Below are positions 35,092-46,300 of a DNA stretch of 64,000 nt, one piece after another. Each line of letters starts with the position of its first letter. Positions within the stretch are counted from its first letter, which is position 1. The notes under the pieces were generated by a model, which ran no database searches, had not been told where the DNA came from, and saw nothing but the letters and a program-made list of their open reading frames with translations. A program made the position numbers and the translations under genes. Origin of the DNA: Paragyromitra xinjiangensis (Eukaryota; Ascomycota; Pezizomycetes; Pezizales; Discinaceae); assembly GCA_038503065.1 (NCBI GenBank), contig JBCAMK010000003.1:2790001-2854000 (forward strand). The letters are read 5' to 3'.

Positions 35092-36550
35092 TTAATGTTT
35101 GTTCATGAAACTCAAAAACTGCTGAAACACCTGTTTCTGCGCAGACTTTATATGCGACTCAGAATAGCTCCCGTAGACTCCAAATCCTAATGAATATTCA
35201 GCACCCGCATAGCCAAGATAGGTCTTAAAAGAAATTACCATGTGGGACGCCTTCATAAACATGCATTTCATGCTCAATGTTATTTCCTTCTAAATACTTC
35301 CCTCCCTCTTCACGAGTTTCATCTGGAAAAAAGCTGTCGTTTTCTGTGGACGATCCTAGTAAGCCCCGTATCTAAGCCTAAATTGATCTGCAAAGGGTGT
35401 ATTTACCAACACAGGCAAATGAAGTTGGCTTCTTGACACCCTTGATATCTTCGAGGGTCACCATGGTTCCTATCACTCAACCTCATCAGCTATCACTTAA
35501 TTTTGATAGGAGGAATGAAGGGAAAATACCGTGCGCAACACATGCCGCAATGATATGATCCGTTGCAGCCAACCTCAAAGCATACTTCCCCCCAAAACAA
35601 TACCCTACGACGTATGTTCCCAGAGAGATCGTATATTTTTTATCCCCATACTCTTCCTTGACGGCTGCCAATGCCTTTTCAATAATTGGCATGGTCTTTT
35701 CGGGGGTGTGGCGGGCAATCCACATGTCTAGTATTTATTAGCCAGAAGTAGTGTTCCCGGAGAAAATCATTTCTACCAATCATGAAGCCTTTGATGCCTT
35801 CAGCAGCCTTAAATTTGATTTTTTCCAGAAGATCTTGTGACTCGACATGGGATGTTACGGATGTTGCATTTGGTGCAGCATCACCTGAATATTCAGTATT
35901 ATTATCTTCCAAGTTCATGGTGTATTGAGAGGCTGTTACCTTCAAATCTGTTTGTAGGTTTTTAGCAATTGACTTATAATTCCCATAGGAAGACTAGGAA
36001 AGGACTAACAAATCCGGCATGGCCACAAAGTATCCCTCCCGCGCAAAGTGGTCCGCCTGTAGTTGATTGGCAACGGAATTAAGTCCTACACCATTTGTGA
36101 GGAGTAATAGAAGGCTTGTCCCTTGATTTTCGACATCTGAAGGCTTCGAGATATAGATCTGAAAATTTTAAAGCTTTAGCACAAGACCGTGAGCTGAAAA
36201 GGTTGGGGGCCTACATCAGTGCCGGCGAGCTTCACGATTTCCTACAGCAATATAAAAGTCAATAAAGGTTTGTAGTAATAAAAGATAAAGCTATATCTAA
36301 AATATTACTTACGCCAGAGGACTGGATGGAGGGATCTATTGACATTTCCTAAAAGTTAGTAAACATACCTACATACGTCATTGACGCAGCTCGAGAAACG
36401 AAACAACGAACCAAGTGGAGGATCATTAGTACAGTGGTCTCCCATCCGAGGAGTAGATGACGACCCGTGCTCGGTGTATGGGGGCGGAAGCTCCCCAGGT
36501 TGATCTTGGGGAAGTTCATGGGTTTCTCTAGTAGGACTTTCAGACATCAT
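35092..36550 (-). CDS. Dienelactone hydrolase family protein
   Basis: Alpha/beta hydrolase of the DLH family; the substrate in fungi is usually unknown. Downstream exons are 36348-36313, 36241-36215, 36158-36010, 35947-35940 (8 nt), 35884-35777, 35727-35530, 35469-35407, 35355-35239 and 35186-35092. They sum to 801 nt and stay in phase. Landmarks: SLLLLTNGVGLNSVANQLQA, REGYFVAMPDLFEGDAAPNA, the nucleophile Cys in VVGYCFGGKYALRLA, DSFFPDE (acid region) and the catalytic His in VYEGVPHGFGVY. Exon 1 begins at ATG 36550 (or 36547) with a Pro-rich leader and MGDHCTNDPPLG. Its donor is unresolved: a good TACTAAC branch and TTTTAG acceptor precede exon 2, but no phase-0 donor is convincing. Divergent from RFA1. 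Confidence 0.88.
35940..35947 (-). other. 8-nt microexon (ATTTGAAG)
   Basis: Flanked by a 62-bp intron (donor GTTAGT at 36009, acceptor ACAG) and a 55-bp intron (donor GTAACA, acceptor TTCAG at 35885). With the neighbouring exons it encodes the middle of PDLFEGDAAP, a conserved DLH-family stretch, and it keeps phase throughout the rest of the gene. Skipping it would shift the frame. Confidence 0.75.
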
Positions 36551-36678
36551 ATTGCTTGATTTTTCGGTGTTTATCCTCTCATAAATACGTAAATCTAGAG
36601 TAAATACAGGAAAGCTCAAGCGGGGCGTCGCATGCTTACTCAGCGACGTACTGGGGGTTGATGCGGAATGTGACTGAA

Positions 36679-36707
36679 ACGCGTTCCCGCCACATCACTC
36701 TACGCGT
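36679..36707. promoter_or_regulatory. Two MluI cell-cycle boxes upstream of RFA1
   Basis: ACGCGT at 36679-36684 and again at 36702-36707, 105-133 bp before the RFA1 start, in the shared promoter with the divergent hydrolase gene. RFA genes in yeast are classical MBF targets with such boxes. The pair, its spacing and the target make this more convincing than a single box. Confidence 0.6.
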
Positions 36708-36811
36708 CCCCCTCCCCCCCTTTCACTCCCTTCACACTCATATCTTCATTCATCTGCTCTTTATACAATCCGAGAAAATTATACCCATCTTCAGACCTCA
36801 AATACAATATC

Positions 36812-38944
36812 ATGCCTGCTAATCCATGCAGTGTCGGTGCCCTGAAGCGAGTATTTGAAACCGAGCTGCCGCCAGATCAGGTGGTCCCGAACCCCATCTT
36901 TCAGGTTCTTCAGATCAAACCTATCGCCGCCCAACCCAATGCCCCCGAACGGTAAGGCTCCGAGTTATGGGATTTACAAAAGAAAAAATGATTCTAACCG
37001 ACATGGCGACAGATATCGTATTGTCTTTTCCGATACGGATAACTTCATCCAGTCTATGCTTGCCACACAATCAAACCATCTCGTAACTTCAGGAGATCTC
37101 GAGAAGGGATGTTTTGTCAGGCTGAATGCCTACCAAGCAAACCAAGTCAAGGACAAAAAGTATGACATTCGTCTGAATCCGCATAACATTTCTGACGTGC
37201 TCCAGAATCTTGATTGTGCTCAATTTAGATGTACTTAAGGAACATGGGAAGAGAGATAAGATTGGAAACCCGGTTTCTCTAGAGCAGGAGATGGCTGCTC
37301 GTGGCCCTGCAACATCAACTACAGCACAACCTCAGCAGGCTACGGCGACCTCATTTTATGGGAACAAACCTGCGGCTGCTGCTGCAGCTCCTGCAAGGGA
37401 TACCGCTCAGAGGCCCAACAAGTATGTTATTAGTATCTTAGGGGTTAATCAATGGTTTCTAACAGTTAATTAGTTCTAGTCGCCCTGGAGCTGCCGGTCA
37501 CGAGCGCATCTATCCTATTGAGGCTCTCTCACCTTACCAAAATAGATGGACTATTAAGGCTCGTGTCACATCGAAATCAGAAATCAAAACTTGGCATAAT
37601 GCGAAGGGTGAGGGCAGGCTTTTCACGGTCAATCTCCTCGACGAGAGCGGCGAGATTCGTGCTACGGGGTTCAATGACCAGGTTGATGCCCTTTACGAGG
37701 TCTTCCAGGAGGGTCAGGTCTATTATGTTTCCAAATGCCGAGTCAACATGGCGAAGCGCCAATTCTCCAATATTAATAATGACTATGAATTGACCTTTGA
37801 GCGTGACACAGAGGTGGAAAAAGTACGTAGTTCTGCAGTTCTGGTACATGCATCTCGGCTAACTATTCACAGTGTAATGACGTAGATGACGGCGTTCCTC
37901 AATTGCGTTTCAATTTCGTCCCATTTGCCGACCTTGAGGCGGTTCAGAAAGACGCCATGATCGATGTTATCGGGGTTATCAAAGAGGTCAGCGATATTAG
38001 TACAATCACCTCAAAGGCTACAAATAAGCCCTACTCGAAACGCGATTTGGCTCTTGTCGACAAGACGAACTACCTCGTTCGTCTCACAATCTGGGGTACC
38101 GTCGCGCAGGGTTGGGACACTGCACCGGATGAGATCATAGCATTCAAGGGTGTCAAAGTGAGCGACTTTGGTGGTCGCACTCTAAGTACGGTGCATAGCT
38201 CCACCATGACAATCAATCCGGATATCGATGAAGCCCACGCTCTCAGAGGTTGGTATGACGGGCAAGGCCGTGTGGAGACCTTCCAGAGCCATCTAGGATT
38301 GTCGGGCGCGGGTACTGCAGGGGGCACGAATGACCCCTACAAAAATTTGGCGCAAATCAAAGACGATAACTTAGGTATGGGCGATAACCCTGACTATTTT
38401 CTCACAAAAGCAACGGTCGTATACGTCAAACAAGAAAACATATCTTACCCGGCCTGTATGAGCGAGAAATGCAACAAGAAAATGGTACAGATGGAAACCA
38501 ACCAGTGGAAGTGCGAGAAGTGCGATAAAACACACCCCAAGCCCCGGCATAGGTATGCTCCCCTCAAGCTACGGACTGCGTTAGAATTTATCAACGCTGA
38601 GCTAAAATTTATGTAGGTACATTATGACTATTTCTTGCAACGACACTTTTGGACAAGCTTGGCTCAGCTGCTTCGACGACGTTGGGCGTATGATCATGGG
38701 CAAGAGCGCAGACGAGCTCTACGACCTCAATGATACGGAAAGCTCATCTTACGATAATAGGGCTTATCTCGATACTTTTGCCAATGCACTTTGTAAGACT
38801 TATATCTTTAAGTGTCGCGCAAAGATGGACGTCTATCAGGAAGTGCAGAGAGTTAGACTTCAAGTCATGGGTGCCACCCCGATCAACTACGCGGCGGAAG
38901 CGATGAAGTTGGTCGAGCAGATCAAGCTCTACTCGATGCAGTAG
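36812..38944 (+). CDS. RFA1: Replication protein A large subunit (RPA70)
   Basis: Single-stranded-DNA-binding subunit of RPA, acting in replication, repair and checkpoint signalling. Exons 36812-36951, 37013-37159, 37206-37421, 37480-37822, 37873-38552 and 38617-38944 sum to 1854 nt (617 aa), the usual size. The N-terminal OB fold has FQVLQIKPIAAQ and YRIVFSDTDNFIQSMLATQ, followed by an Ala/Gln-rich linker. DBD-A starts at YPIEALSPYQNRWTIKARVT; DBD-B contains DVIGVIKEVSDISTITSKAT and LVDKTNYLVRLTIWG. DBD-C shows the zinc site CMSEKCNKK...WKCEKCDKTHPKP. The C-terminus FRVRLQVMGATPINYAAEA-type helix for trimerisation is present (QRVRLQVMGATPINYAAEAM). Confidence 0.97.
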
Positions 38945-39325
38945 ATTGCTGCTGGGTCATATGTTAAATGTAGTTGTTGGGGCAAGTTGGTTCAGTGTAG
39001 GAGTCAAAATAACATTTTTACTCTTATTTTTAATGAAATGCTTGGTTGTAATATAGTTTGGATACGTATTAGTGGCATGAACAGGTTATTTATTTGCAAT
39101 AATTCCAATTCCAATTCGGGCAATCCAGGGGTAGATTTTTGCTGGCTTGATAGATCTGATAAGGGTTTGCCCTACTTCCCACAACGTGCACTGCTCACAG
39201 TCCCACACACCGCAATTGTGCTGGACCATGCAACTTCAATACCACAACTCGTCGAACATCCGCCAATCTCGAAAAATAATACCGTCGACTACAACACCCA
39301 GCAACCCATCACCACAACCAGCACA
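38945..39325. other. RFA1 3' flank and RPL18 promoter
   Basis: 381 bp. C/A-rich leader before RPL18 (39200-39325). No distinct element was identified. Confidence 0.6.
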
Positions 39326-40229
39326 ATGGGGTAAGAAGAACAGAACCCCTTCCGTCCATTCCGCGGGGACAGAATCTCTCACGAACGAATATCGAATTTG
39401 AGCTGGAATTGCTAACGGAGGTTTTCTTGGAAATTTACAGTATCGATCTCGACCATAGGAGGCCCGCGCACCACCGCAAGGTTCGTTTTTCTCGCTATAT
39501 ATGAGATGGGTCCAGGGATAGGAGAGGATTAATAGGGATGGAAATACTGATGGGGCTTTATAAACAGGCGCCCAAGTCCGACAATGTCTACCTTAAGCTC
39601 CTCGTGAAGCTTTATAGGTTTTTGGCTCGTACGTCACCCCCCACTTCCCCTCCACAGGCAACCAAATGCTAAAAGCTAACCCTTGCTTCAGGTCGTACCG
39701 ACAGTGCCTTCAACAAGACCGTTCTCCGCCGTCTGTTCATGTCCAAGATTAACAGGCCCCCGGTCTCAATCTCTCGCATCATCAAGAACGGTGCTAACGC
39801 ACACGCTACTCATAACCACGACAAAACCGTCGTCGTTGTCGGTACCGTCACTGATGACAACCGTCTCCTCTCTGTGCCTAAGCTCACCGTTGCTGCCTTG
39901 CGATTCACCGCTACTGCCCGTGCCAGGATTGAGGCTGCTGGGGGTGAGGCTTTGACTCTCGACCAGCTTGCGTTGAGGGCGCCTACTGGAAGCAACACTC
40001 TTCTCATCAGGGGGCCAAAGAACGCCAGAGAGGCTGTCAAGCACTTCGGTTTCGGCCCACACAAGCACAAGAAGCCGTACGTTTTCCTTTCGTCTTTGTC
40101 GACAGGTTGGCTGTTGTTAGGGGGTAGGAAAGTACTGACACATTTGGGGAATACAGTTATGTCGAGTCAAAGGGCAGGAAATTCGAGCGTGCCCGTGGTC
40201 GCCGCCGGAGCAGAGGTTTCAAGGTCTAA
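39326..40229 (+). CDS. RPL18: 60S ribosomal protein L18 (eL18)
   Basis: Large-subunit ribosomal protein. Exons 39326-39330 (only ATGGG), 39441-39480, 39568-39628, 39692-40076 and 40157-40229 sum to 564 nt (187 aa), exactly eL18 size. The sequence starts [15 protein letters not shown] and continues [59 protein letters not shown] and [16 protein letters not shown], ending [20 protein letters not shown]. The 5-nt coding part of exon 1 followed by a 110-bp first intron is common in fungal ribosomal-protein genes. A longer unspliced frame runs past exon 4 and is not the product. Confidence 0.98.
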
Positions 40230-42505
40230 ACTGTCAAATCAAAAAAGTTTTTCCTTCCTTCTTTCACGGCACAATTTCACAAAACCAAAACAATTCTACA
40301 GTGTACTATCTGGAAACTCGGCGAGTGGTGGTGGGGAATACAAAAAAAAAGAGAAAAATATCCTGCAATATCTTCTCCCTATGTTGTTTGTCTGTTATGG
40401 TGTTGGGTCGAATGGGGCGGGATGGGATAAATGGATGGGATTGCTTTTTTTTTTCTGCTACCGCTGTGTCTCTTACCTTGTGTCCGGTAGGCTGGGAATG
40501 ATAGGAGCTTGGTGTGAACTCTGGGCCCGCGTTCTGTTGAAAGGGTTCAAGGGTTAACAAGTGACGTTATAAGGCAGTCAGCTCTTGGTGGTAATGGTAA
40601 CGGTATTAATGAAGTAGTGGCCTTATCACCGACAGCTCCAATCTGTAAGACTGAAAGTAAAGCATCTAGCCCAGTCAATTGACTTCATTTCGAAGCCCCC
40701 ACCTAGGTCACGTGCATATGTAGGAGGGGAAGATATCGAGTGCACATACCCAGCCCCCAGGATTACTGCTATTTTGTAATGTGAAGATCGGCTTCTATTG
40801 GGTGTCTACAGTATACAAGAGAAATCGATAAAATGACGAGATATCACAAACCCCCGCCTTCGATTTCTTGTGAGATTTTGAGGCGAAGCTACAAAGAAAA
40901 ACCGTGTTAGGAATCGATATACTATAGTAACACATGAATTGAAAGTTTGGATTCAATCCCATGCATGATCAGGGGGCATAAATCAGTTACTAGCAATGTT
41001 TTCAAAGTATATAAAATGTTGGACCAGGAAAATATGCAGGTATCACGTTCGGCACGATAAAAGTCTCCATTTACGTTTAACTTGCATACATGTATCCATA
41101 CGTGTTGATGAAGACAACATATGCGTTTGAGCTCTCAATGCACATACCCGATGCATGCATATTAACCGCTATATCGTTTAAATTCTTGCTCTAGCCCTCA
41201 TACCATGGATCACAATGCTCGAACCTAAGATAATATACATGTAAGCTTCGAAACACAGAAAGCAATTGTGCTCAGATCTATGACTTTAGTTCAAATCAAA
41301 CTAACCTGGCGGTAGCTTATATAGTATGATTTTTGGCAGGGGCTATGAATAGGGAAGTAAAGCGAAAGTGCAGCTCGACCTGCAGCACACCATAACTAGG
41401 CCGAGTGACGAGCTATGAATTTAATCCACTCATATCTGCACATAGTCATTTACCTAATCAAATCATGTGCAGCCGACTGTTGCGGAATATCGAAAGACAG
41501 GTCATAGGGACTGAAAAAGTACCCCGATTGCTCATCACTACTGGTAGACTGCGCGTTCTGGCCGATCACGGTGTTGAGACATGCATACTGAGTTAGAACC
41601 TTACATCTCAACAGACTCCATTTAATAATTTTTTTGATTCTCATCGCCAACGACAATCTGTAGCCGCAGAGCCAACTGTTGTGCTGCTCCCGACCCAACA
41701 ATATATACGCTGCGATCTGATACGCTATAAGCTAGGGAAATAACACGGAAAGTACAAAAAACAAAAAAACAATAGACACGTGGTGAGGCATGAGTATACC
41801 GAACAAATCCTTCACGCACCAAGGAAAAACCCGAAAATCAAAAAAAGGCCAAAACGCAAAAACGGAAACAATAAAAGATAAAAGACTCCCTCCCAATAAA
41901 TCAAACTATGATAAAACGACTTGTAATCTTACAACACAGGTCTACTGTGCTCACAACCTCCGATAACGATGGTAGTGGGCACAGCGGCCGAATAAAAAAC
42001 CCCCACAATGTTAGAGCTTCAGTAAACGAACCAATAGAAAATAAACAATACCTGACTGCATACCTGTACACCCGTTGTCCGTATATATACGTATGTGCTC
42101 GGCTGTACAAATGGATGAAAAGAAAAAGAAAAGAATCAGCCTAACCCAAATCAAAATGCGCCATGGCACCAAACCCGTAAGGAAAGAAAAAAAAAGTGCC
42201 TCCAGAAAGAAAGGTAGGAAGGGCAGATGGGGAAAGGTGAATGAAGAAAAAATATGAACGGTGCTGATGATATAGCTATGTCTACAATATAAGTATAAAG
42301 GACCAAAATAGAGGATGAAGTAGTTGGGTAGGAAAGATGCGGCCAAAGGCGACGTAAGTAGGCGGATATGTGTACGAGAAAGGTGCCGAAAAGGTAAACC
42401 AGAATCAAGAGAAAAACGGGTATCGCTCGCAAAAAACCAAATCCCAAAAAATCCAATCCAATCCCAAACCCAACAAAAGAAACCCCAAGAAGACGACCTA
42501 TAGGG
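40230..42505. other. Long intergenic between convergent RPL18 and tail-anchored gene
   Basis: 2.3 kb. T-rich 3' flank of RPL18, then A/T-rich sequence without supported genes. 42370-42500 is C/A low-complexity (CCAAAATCC-like) at the 3' side of the next gene. Confidence 0.55.
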
Positions 42506-43917
42506 TCATGATGACGCAGCTATACAGCTACTACACTCCCGACAGCTCCATCCCAACACCCATCCGACAGCAGCCCACACAACTCCACCGCCCAGAAGGT
42601 ATATCCATACCCAACTGAGCATCACGTCATATGTGCCCTCCCGATTCCTCATCTGAGTTACTTCCAAAAATTCATTTAGTAAGCCCTCTATATCGGTATC
42701 CTTCAAGTACGAGCCCCGCCTAGCAAGGAGTGCAGGCGAAGGTAGAGCTGATGATATTCCAGACTTTTGATAGAATGCAGGCGAGGCTAGAGCTGATAAT
42801 GCATCCAGTTTGGATGATGTGGTGTCCAAACCTACTGGGCGTTTCCGGAGTGTTGGTGGTGGTGTAGGTGGTAGTTCAACGGTTTGCAGAAGTGGTGATG
42901 GTGATGGTGGTGATGGCGATGGTGATGTTGAGGGTCCCAAAACGGGAGAGGATGATATTACAGGGGATAGGGGTGCTATAGCCGAGAGGAGGCTGGTGGA
43001 CGGGCCTGTCGAATCTTCATCCTTGTCGATAACGATTCTGCTTGTTCTCCGAGACGGCCTTGGTTCAATGAATGGCAGCGAAGATGTTCTATGAAGAGGT
43101 TGTATAGGTTTTGAGGCCCCTGGGCTTGATGCGTTGAAGCCCATGCTATTATTTGTGACTGTGGCCACTGACGAGGATGTTGACCGTGACATGTCAGGAA
43201 ACAACAATGTTTCTTCCTCTTGTTCTTCCTCTTGTTCTTCCCCTTGTTCTTCCTTAACCCCAACAGATAGATCCAAAGCCTCAAGCTGTCGTAGTGGTGT
43301 AGGAGGCGAAGATACTGCTGCCTCAGCTTGAGCTTGCAAACCTGCAAGGAGCACCGATAGTCTCTGAAATGCAACGTCATTTCGAATAGTTTCCTCCTCT
43401 GCCTCTGATGCATTTGCTTCCTCCTGTTCTTCCTTCTCCTCTATGTCCTCCACACATGCATACGACTTCTTTGATAATGAATCCCGTGGTGATAGAAGGC
43501 CGTTTGCCGAGTTTTTCCAGGAAGAAGGCAAGGAATCTAGCGAGAAACGGACCGAAGTCATCGATGACGCGGTCGTGGGCCGGCTGAAATACGGAATTCC
43601 ATCCTCTCCATCTAAATCCTCATCGGCAATAGCAGACGAACACGATGAAGGTGGCAAAGTATCCGGTGTAATTACATCGCCACGGATTATATGTTGATGT
43701 CCTGAAAAGTCACTCTCGAATCTATCTAGTGCTAACCGCGTCCTATTTGAACCAAGATTAGCTCCCGTCACCTCAATAAAAGGGATGAAAAAGTAAATAC
43801 TTACCTGGTTAATTGTGTAGCCAAGTCCTCGTCATCCCCTATCCCATCAGCATTCAATCGCAATAGCGACTTGAGCCCCGTCAAGTGCTCTGATAATGTT
43901 TCGCGCGATACCTCCAT
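42506..43917 (-). CDS. Predicted tail-anchored protein of unknown function
   Basis: Not recognised as a named family. Exons 43917-43805 and 43742-42506 sum to 1350 nt (449 aa); the GTAAGT..ATAG intron joins QLTR to TRLALDRFESDF in phase. The N-terminal about 60 residues (MEVSRETLSEHLTGLKSLLR) look helical and folded. The middle is Ser/Pro/Glu-rich and probably disordered, with an EEQ repeat encoded by a 12-bp tandem repeat. A short helix LNEFLEVTQMRNREGTYDVM leads to a single hydrophobic segment WVWIYLLGGGVVWAAVGWVL and a short Cys-rich tail, as in tail-anchored proteins. Location (ER, mitochondria or peroxisome) cannot be told. Confidence 0.75.
43211..43255 (-). repeat. 12-bp tandem repeat inside the tail-anchored gene
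   Basis: Unit TTCTTCCTCTTG, nearly four copies (one with a T to C change). On the coding strand it gives an EEQ-type acidic repeat. It is likely length-variable. Confidence 0.85.
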
Positions 43918-46300
43918 CCCCTGTGTAAACATGTGCAAATAGCCGAAAGGCAAGCAGTAACAATCGGTAAAATAATAAAAGAACGATGGATAAAGGTATT
44001 ATATGTGGTATTGAATTGATAAAGATTATAGAGAACTATCAAGCTTCTTCTATGTTTCCGGCGCCCCACAAGCGCTGTCAAGAGAATAGTTGGCGGGTCA
44101 TTGTTCTCTAGGGTGAGGAAGTTGGACAGGAGATGTAACTGGAGGAGAGATGAGGCCCATGCGATCGATGCAAGATCCCTACCAGGAACCCGAACCTCCC
44201 ACCCAACGGCAATGCAACACACACAACGTAGGGAATTCCTGCCTCCCCCACCCAGAATTCCCGGGACAGCCCCCAACCCCGTACATATGACGCGTGCAGA
44301 AGCCCAAAAGTGCGACCTGCGAGGAGGATCTGATCTGAATCTGTCGCGGAAAGACGAAAAGGAATTCTTACGCCAGCCTTTCGCCTCATCTTGCAGGGCA
44401 GCCCGCATGCTCAAACGCAAAACTTTAAAGATAAACAAACGAAAAGCGACATCTACGGAACCGGCTGCAATGTCTCGGTATATTCACCTACGGTCCAGCA
44501 AGTGTCGCCAGTTTCGGCGTTACTTGCAGTAAGGATGTGGCTTCTTCATCGAAATGTCAGCCATTTGGAATATCGCTGGATGGTGGGAAGACGTGGACCA
44601 CTGTGGTCGAGTCCACGCCACGCTGGAGTGAACCAACGGCGCTTGCATACAGTACGACCCTGAAACGCTTTTGAAAACAGCCAAAGATAGCGTCGATTTC
44701 AGCTTGACATGGCTCCAGTTACGAAAATAATGATTTCGAGCATTGCTGTTCAAGCAAAAGGTTTCTGACAACGAACACAAAACAACTTCAAGGACCCGGA
44801 ACACTTAAGCAAGTAGACAATCCAGAGCTGAAAGTTCTGCATTTTTCTGTGACAACGCGGAGGAGCTATCAACTGATGTAGTGCAAGCCAGATACTTCAT
44901 CAGACCGGTTGCTGATCAATGCTCGTATCCGAGGAAAATAAATCTGGCAAATTTCCGACGGAGTGGATACATGTAGCTCTAGGAGATGACTCTAATCCAT
45001 CGTGTAGCTGCGCCCGTGGAATAATCACTGAATGAATTTCCAGTTCACATAAAACCCAATGTTGTTCGAGCTCTCTTCGGTGGTCATTCGCCAGAGGAGC
45101 TATCGCTCCCATAGTGCTCACTACTCTACAAGGCTCAGGCATAAAGTCACCGAACGGTAGGGGTCGGCATGCAGGACTGGATAGCATAAGGACGGCTGAT
45201 AATAGTGAACAGTTGCAATCAAAATTTTCTGTTGAGACATGCGGATCTTGAGCCACAAGTGGCACAGTGACTTTGCCTTCGTGGCCGAGTCACTCAACCA
45301 CAGTGAGTACTTTGAGATTAATTAAAGGGTAATCACAACAATAGGATGAAAATTGTAGCCTTTTTTCCCTGCTTCCCTCTGAGTTCATTCATGGTGTGTT
45401 TATACTGAGCAGTAAGTTTTCTATCGGTTCTTTCTTAGTTAGCAGTATTGGGGTGTGGAAGAAGCCACTTGACTTGTTCTCCTCGATGTTTGGTGGTGAG
45501 TTAAGATCACCCTCGCCTACTTTTGCTGCAGACCCATGCCCGTTCGCTCACTTTATGCCTGAGCCTTGTATGATCACTTGCCCTGAACGGGCGCACGTGC
45601 GCCGTAGACAGGGGTGCGACGGTTAATTCAGGTCATCAGAAATCACCCAGCTTCCCCGAAGGCATCTTCCCCGTGCAAGTTGTGCGTAACATCTTGTATG
45701 AATAATTGCTTCATATACCCGAGTAATAGTCTAAGACGCCCAGTAAATCATTCAGGTTTGTAGGACTCCGAAACATGATTATGGATCAGACTGGGCATCT
45801 CTTTTCCTGGGCGGCGATTTGCAGACGGCAGACAAGCGATATCGCGATAAGAGCGGCACTTTGCCTGACCTGACAGGCACCATGGTGATCCTGGCCCTAT
45901 GATGCCTCCACGCATGACTCCCCGCACTCCGTCACACAGAGTGTACTACTCAGTCAGCCCCCTCCATCATTCCATTCCATCTTATCTCCCCTCATCCCAT
46001 ACTCCCCCCTCTCCTCGCCATGCGTGTAGAATAGAATAGGAATCATCCAACACCCCTCCGTTCATCACATCCAGCCTCTCCGCTTCGTTTCGCTAGGGGT
46101 TTTGCCTCAAGAGTTTCTACAATATTCTACCGATAGCTATTCCTACATCTGTAAAATACCCCACGCTTACAGCAAGCTTCCTCTGAAACCCGTTCGACCG
46201 AGCCTCGCTGCTCCCATCACTTCCACAGCCTTTTCCCCTGTGAGAAACAGTGAAACTAAGCAAACGGTACCATAAACACACCCTAGGGATAGTTGCAAAG
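43918..46300. other. Divergent intergenic before ATG7
   Basis: 2.4 kb. Overlapping frames at 43881-44532 on both strands lack recognisable content. It contains a 40-bp inverted repeat (45127-45166 / 45531-45570). The part before ATG7 (45880-46300) is C/T-rich, as expected for a promoter and leader. Confidence 0.5.
45127..45570. repeat. Imperfect 40-bp inverted repeat
   Basis: 45127-45166 is the reverse complement of 45531-45570 at roughly 34 of 40 positions, with 21 consecutive identical bases (TATGCCTGAGCC core). The arms are 364 bp apart. Read as protein in the respective frames, both arms give PF..FMPEPC. Confidence 0.7.

Noticed and set aside
39739..40557. Long ORF extending RPL18 beyond exon 4.
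   Set aside because: The spliced form ends with the exact eL18 C-terminus; the extension is intron and 3' UTR.
43881..44532. Overlapping ORFs on both strands upstream of the tail-anchored gene.
   Set aside because: No recognisable domain, no splice partners, and the minus-strand one overlaps the start of the real gene.
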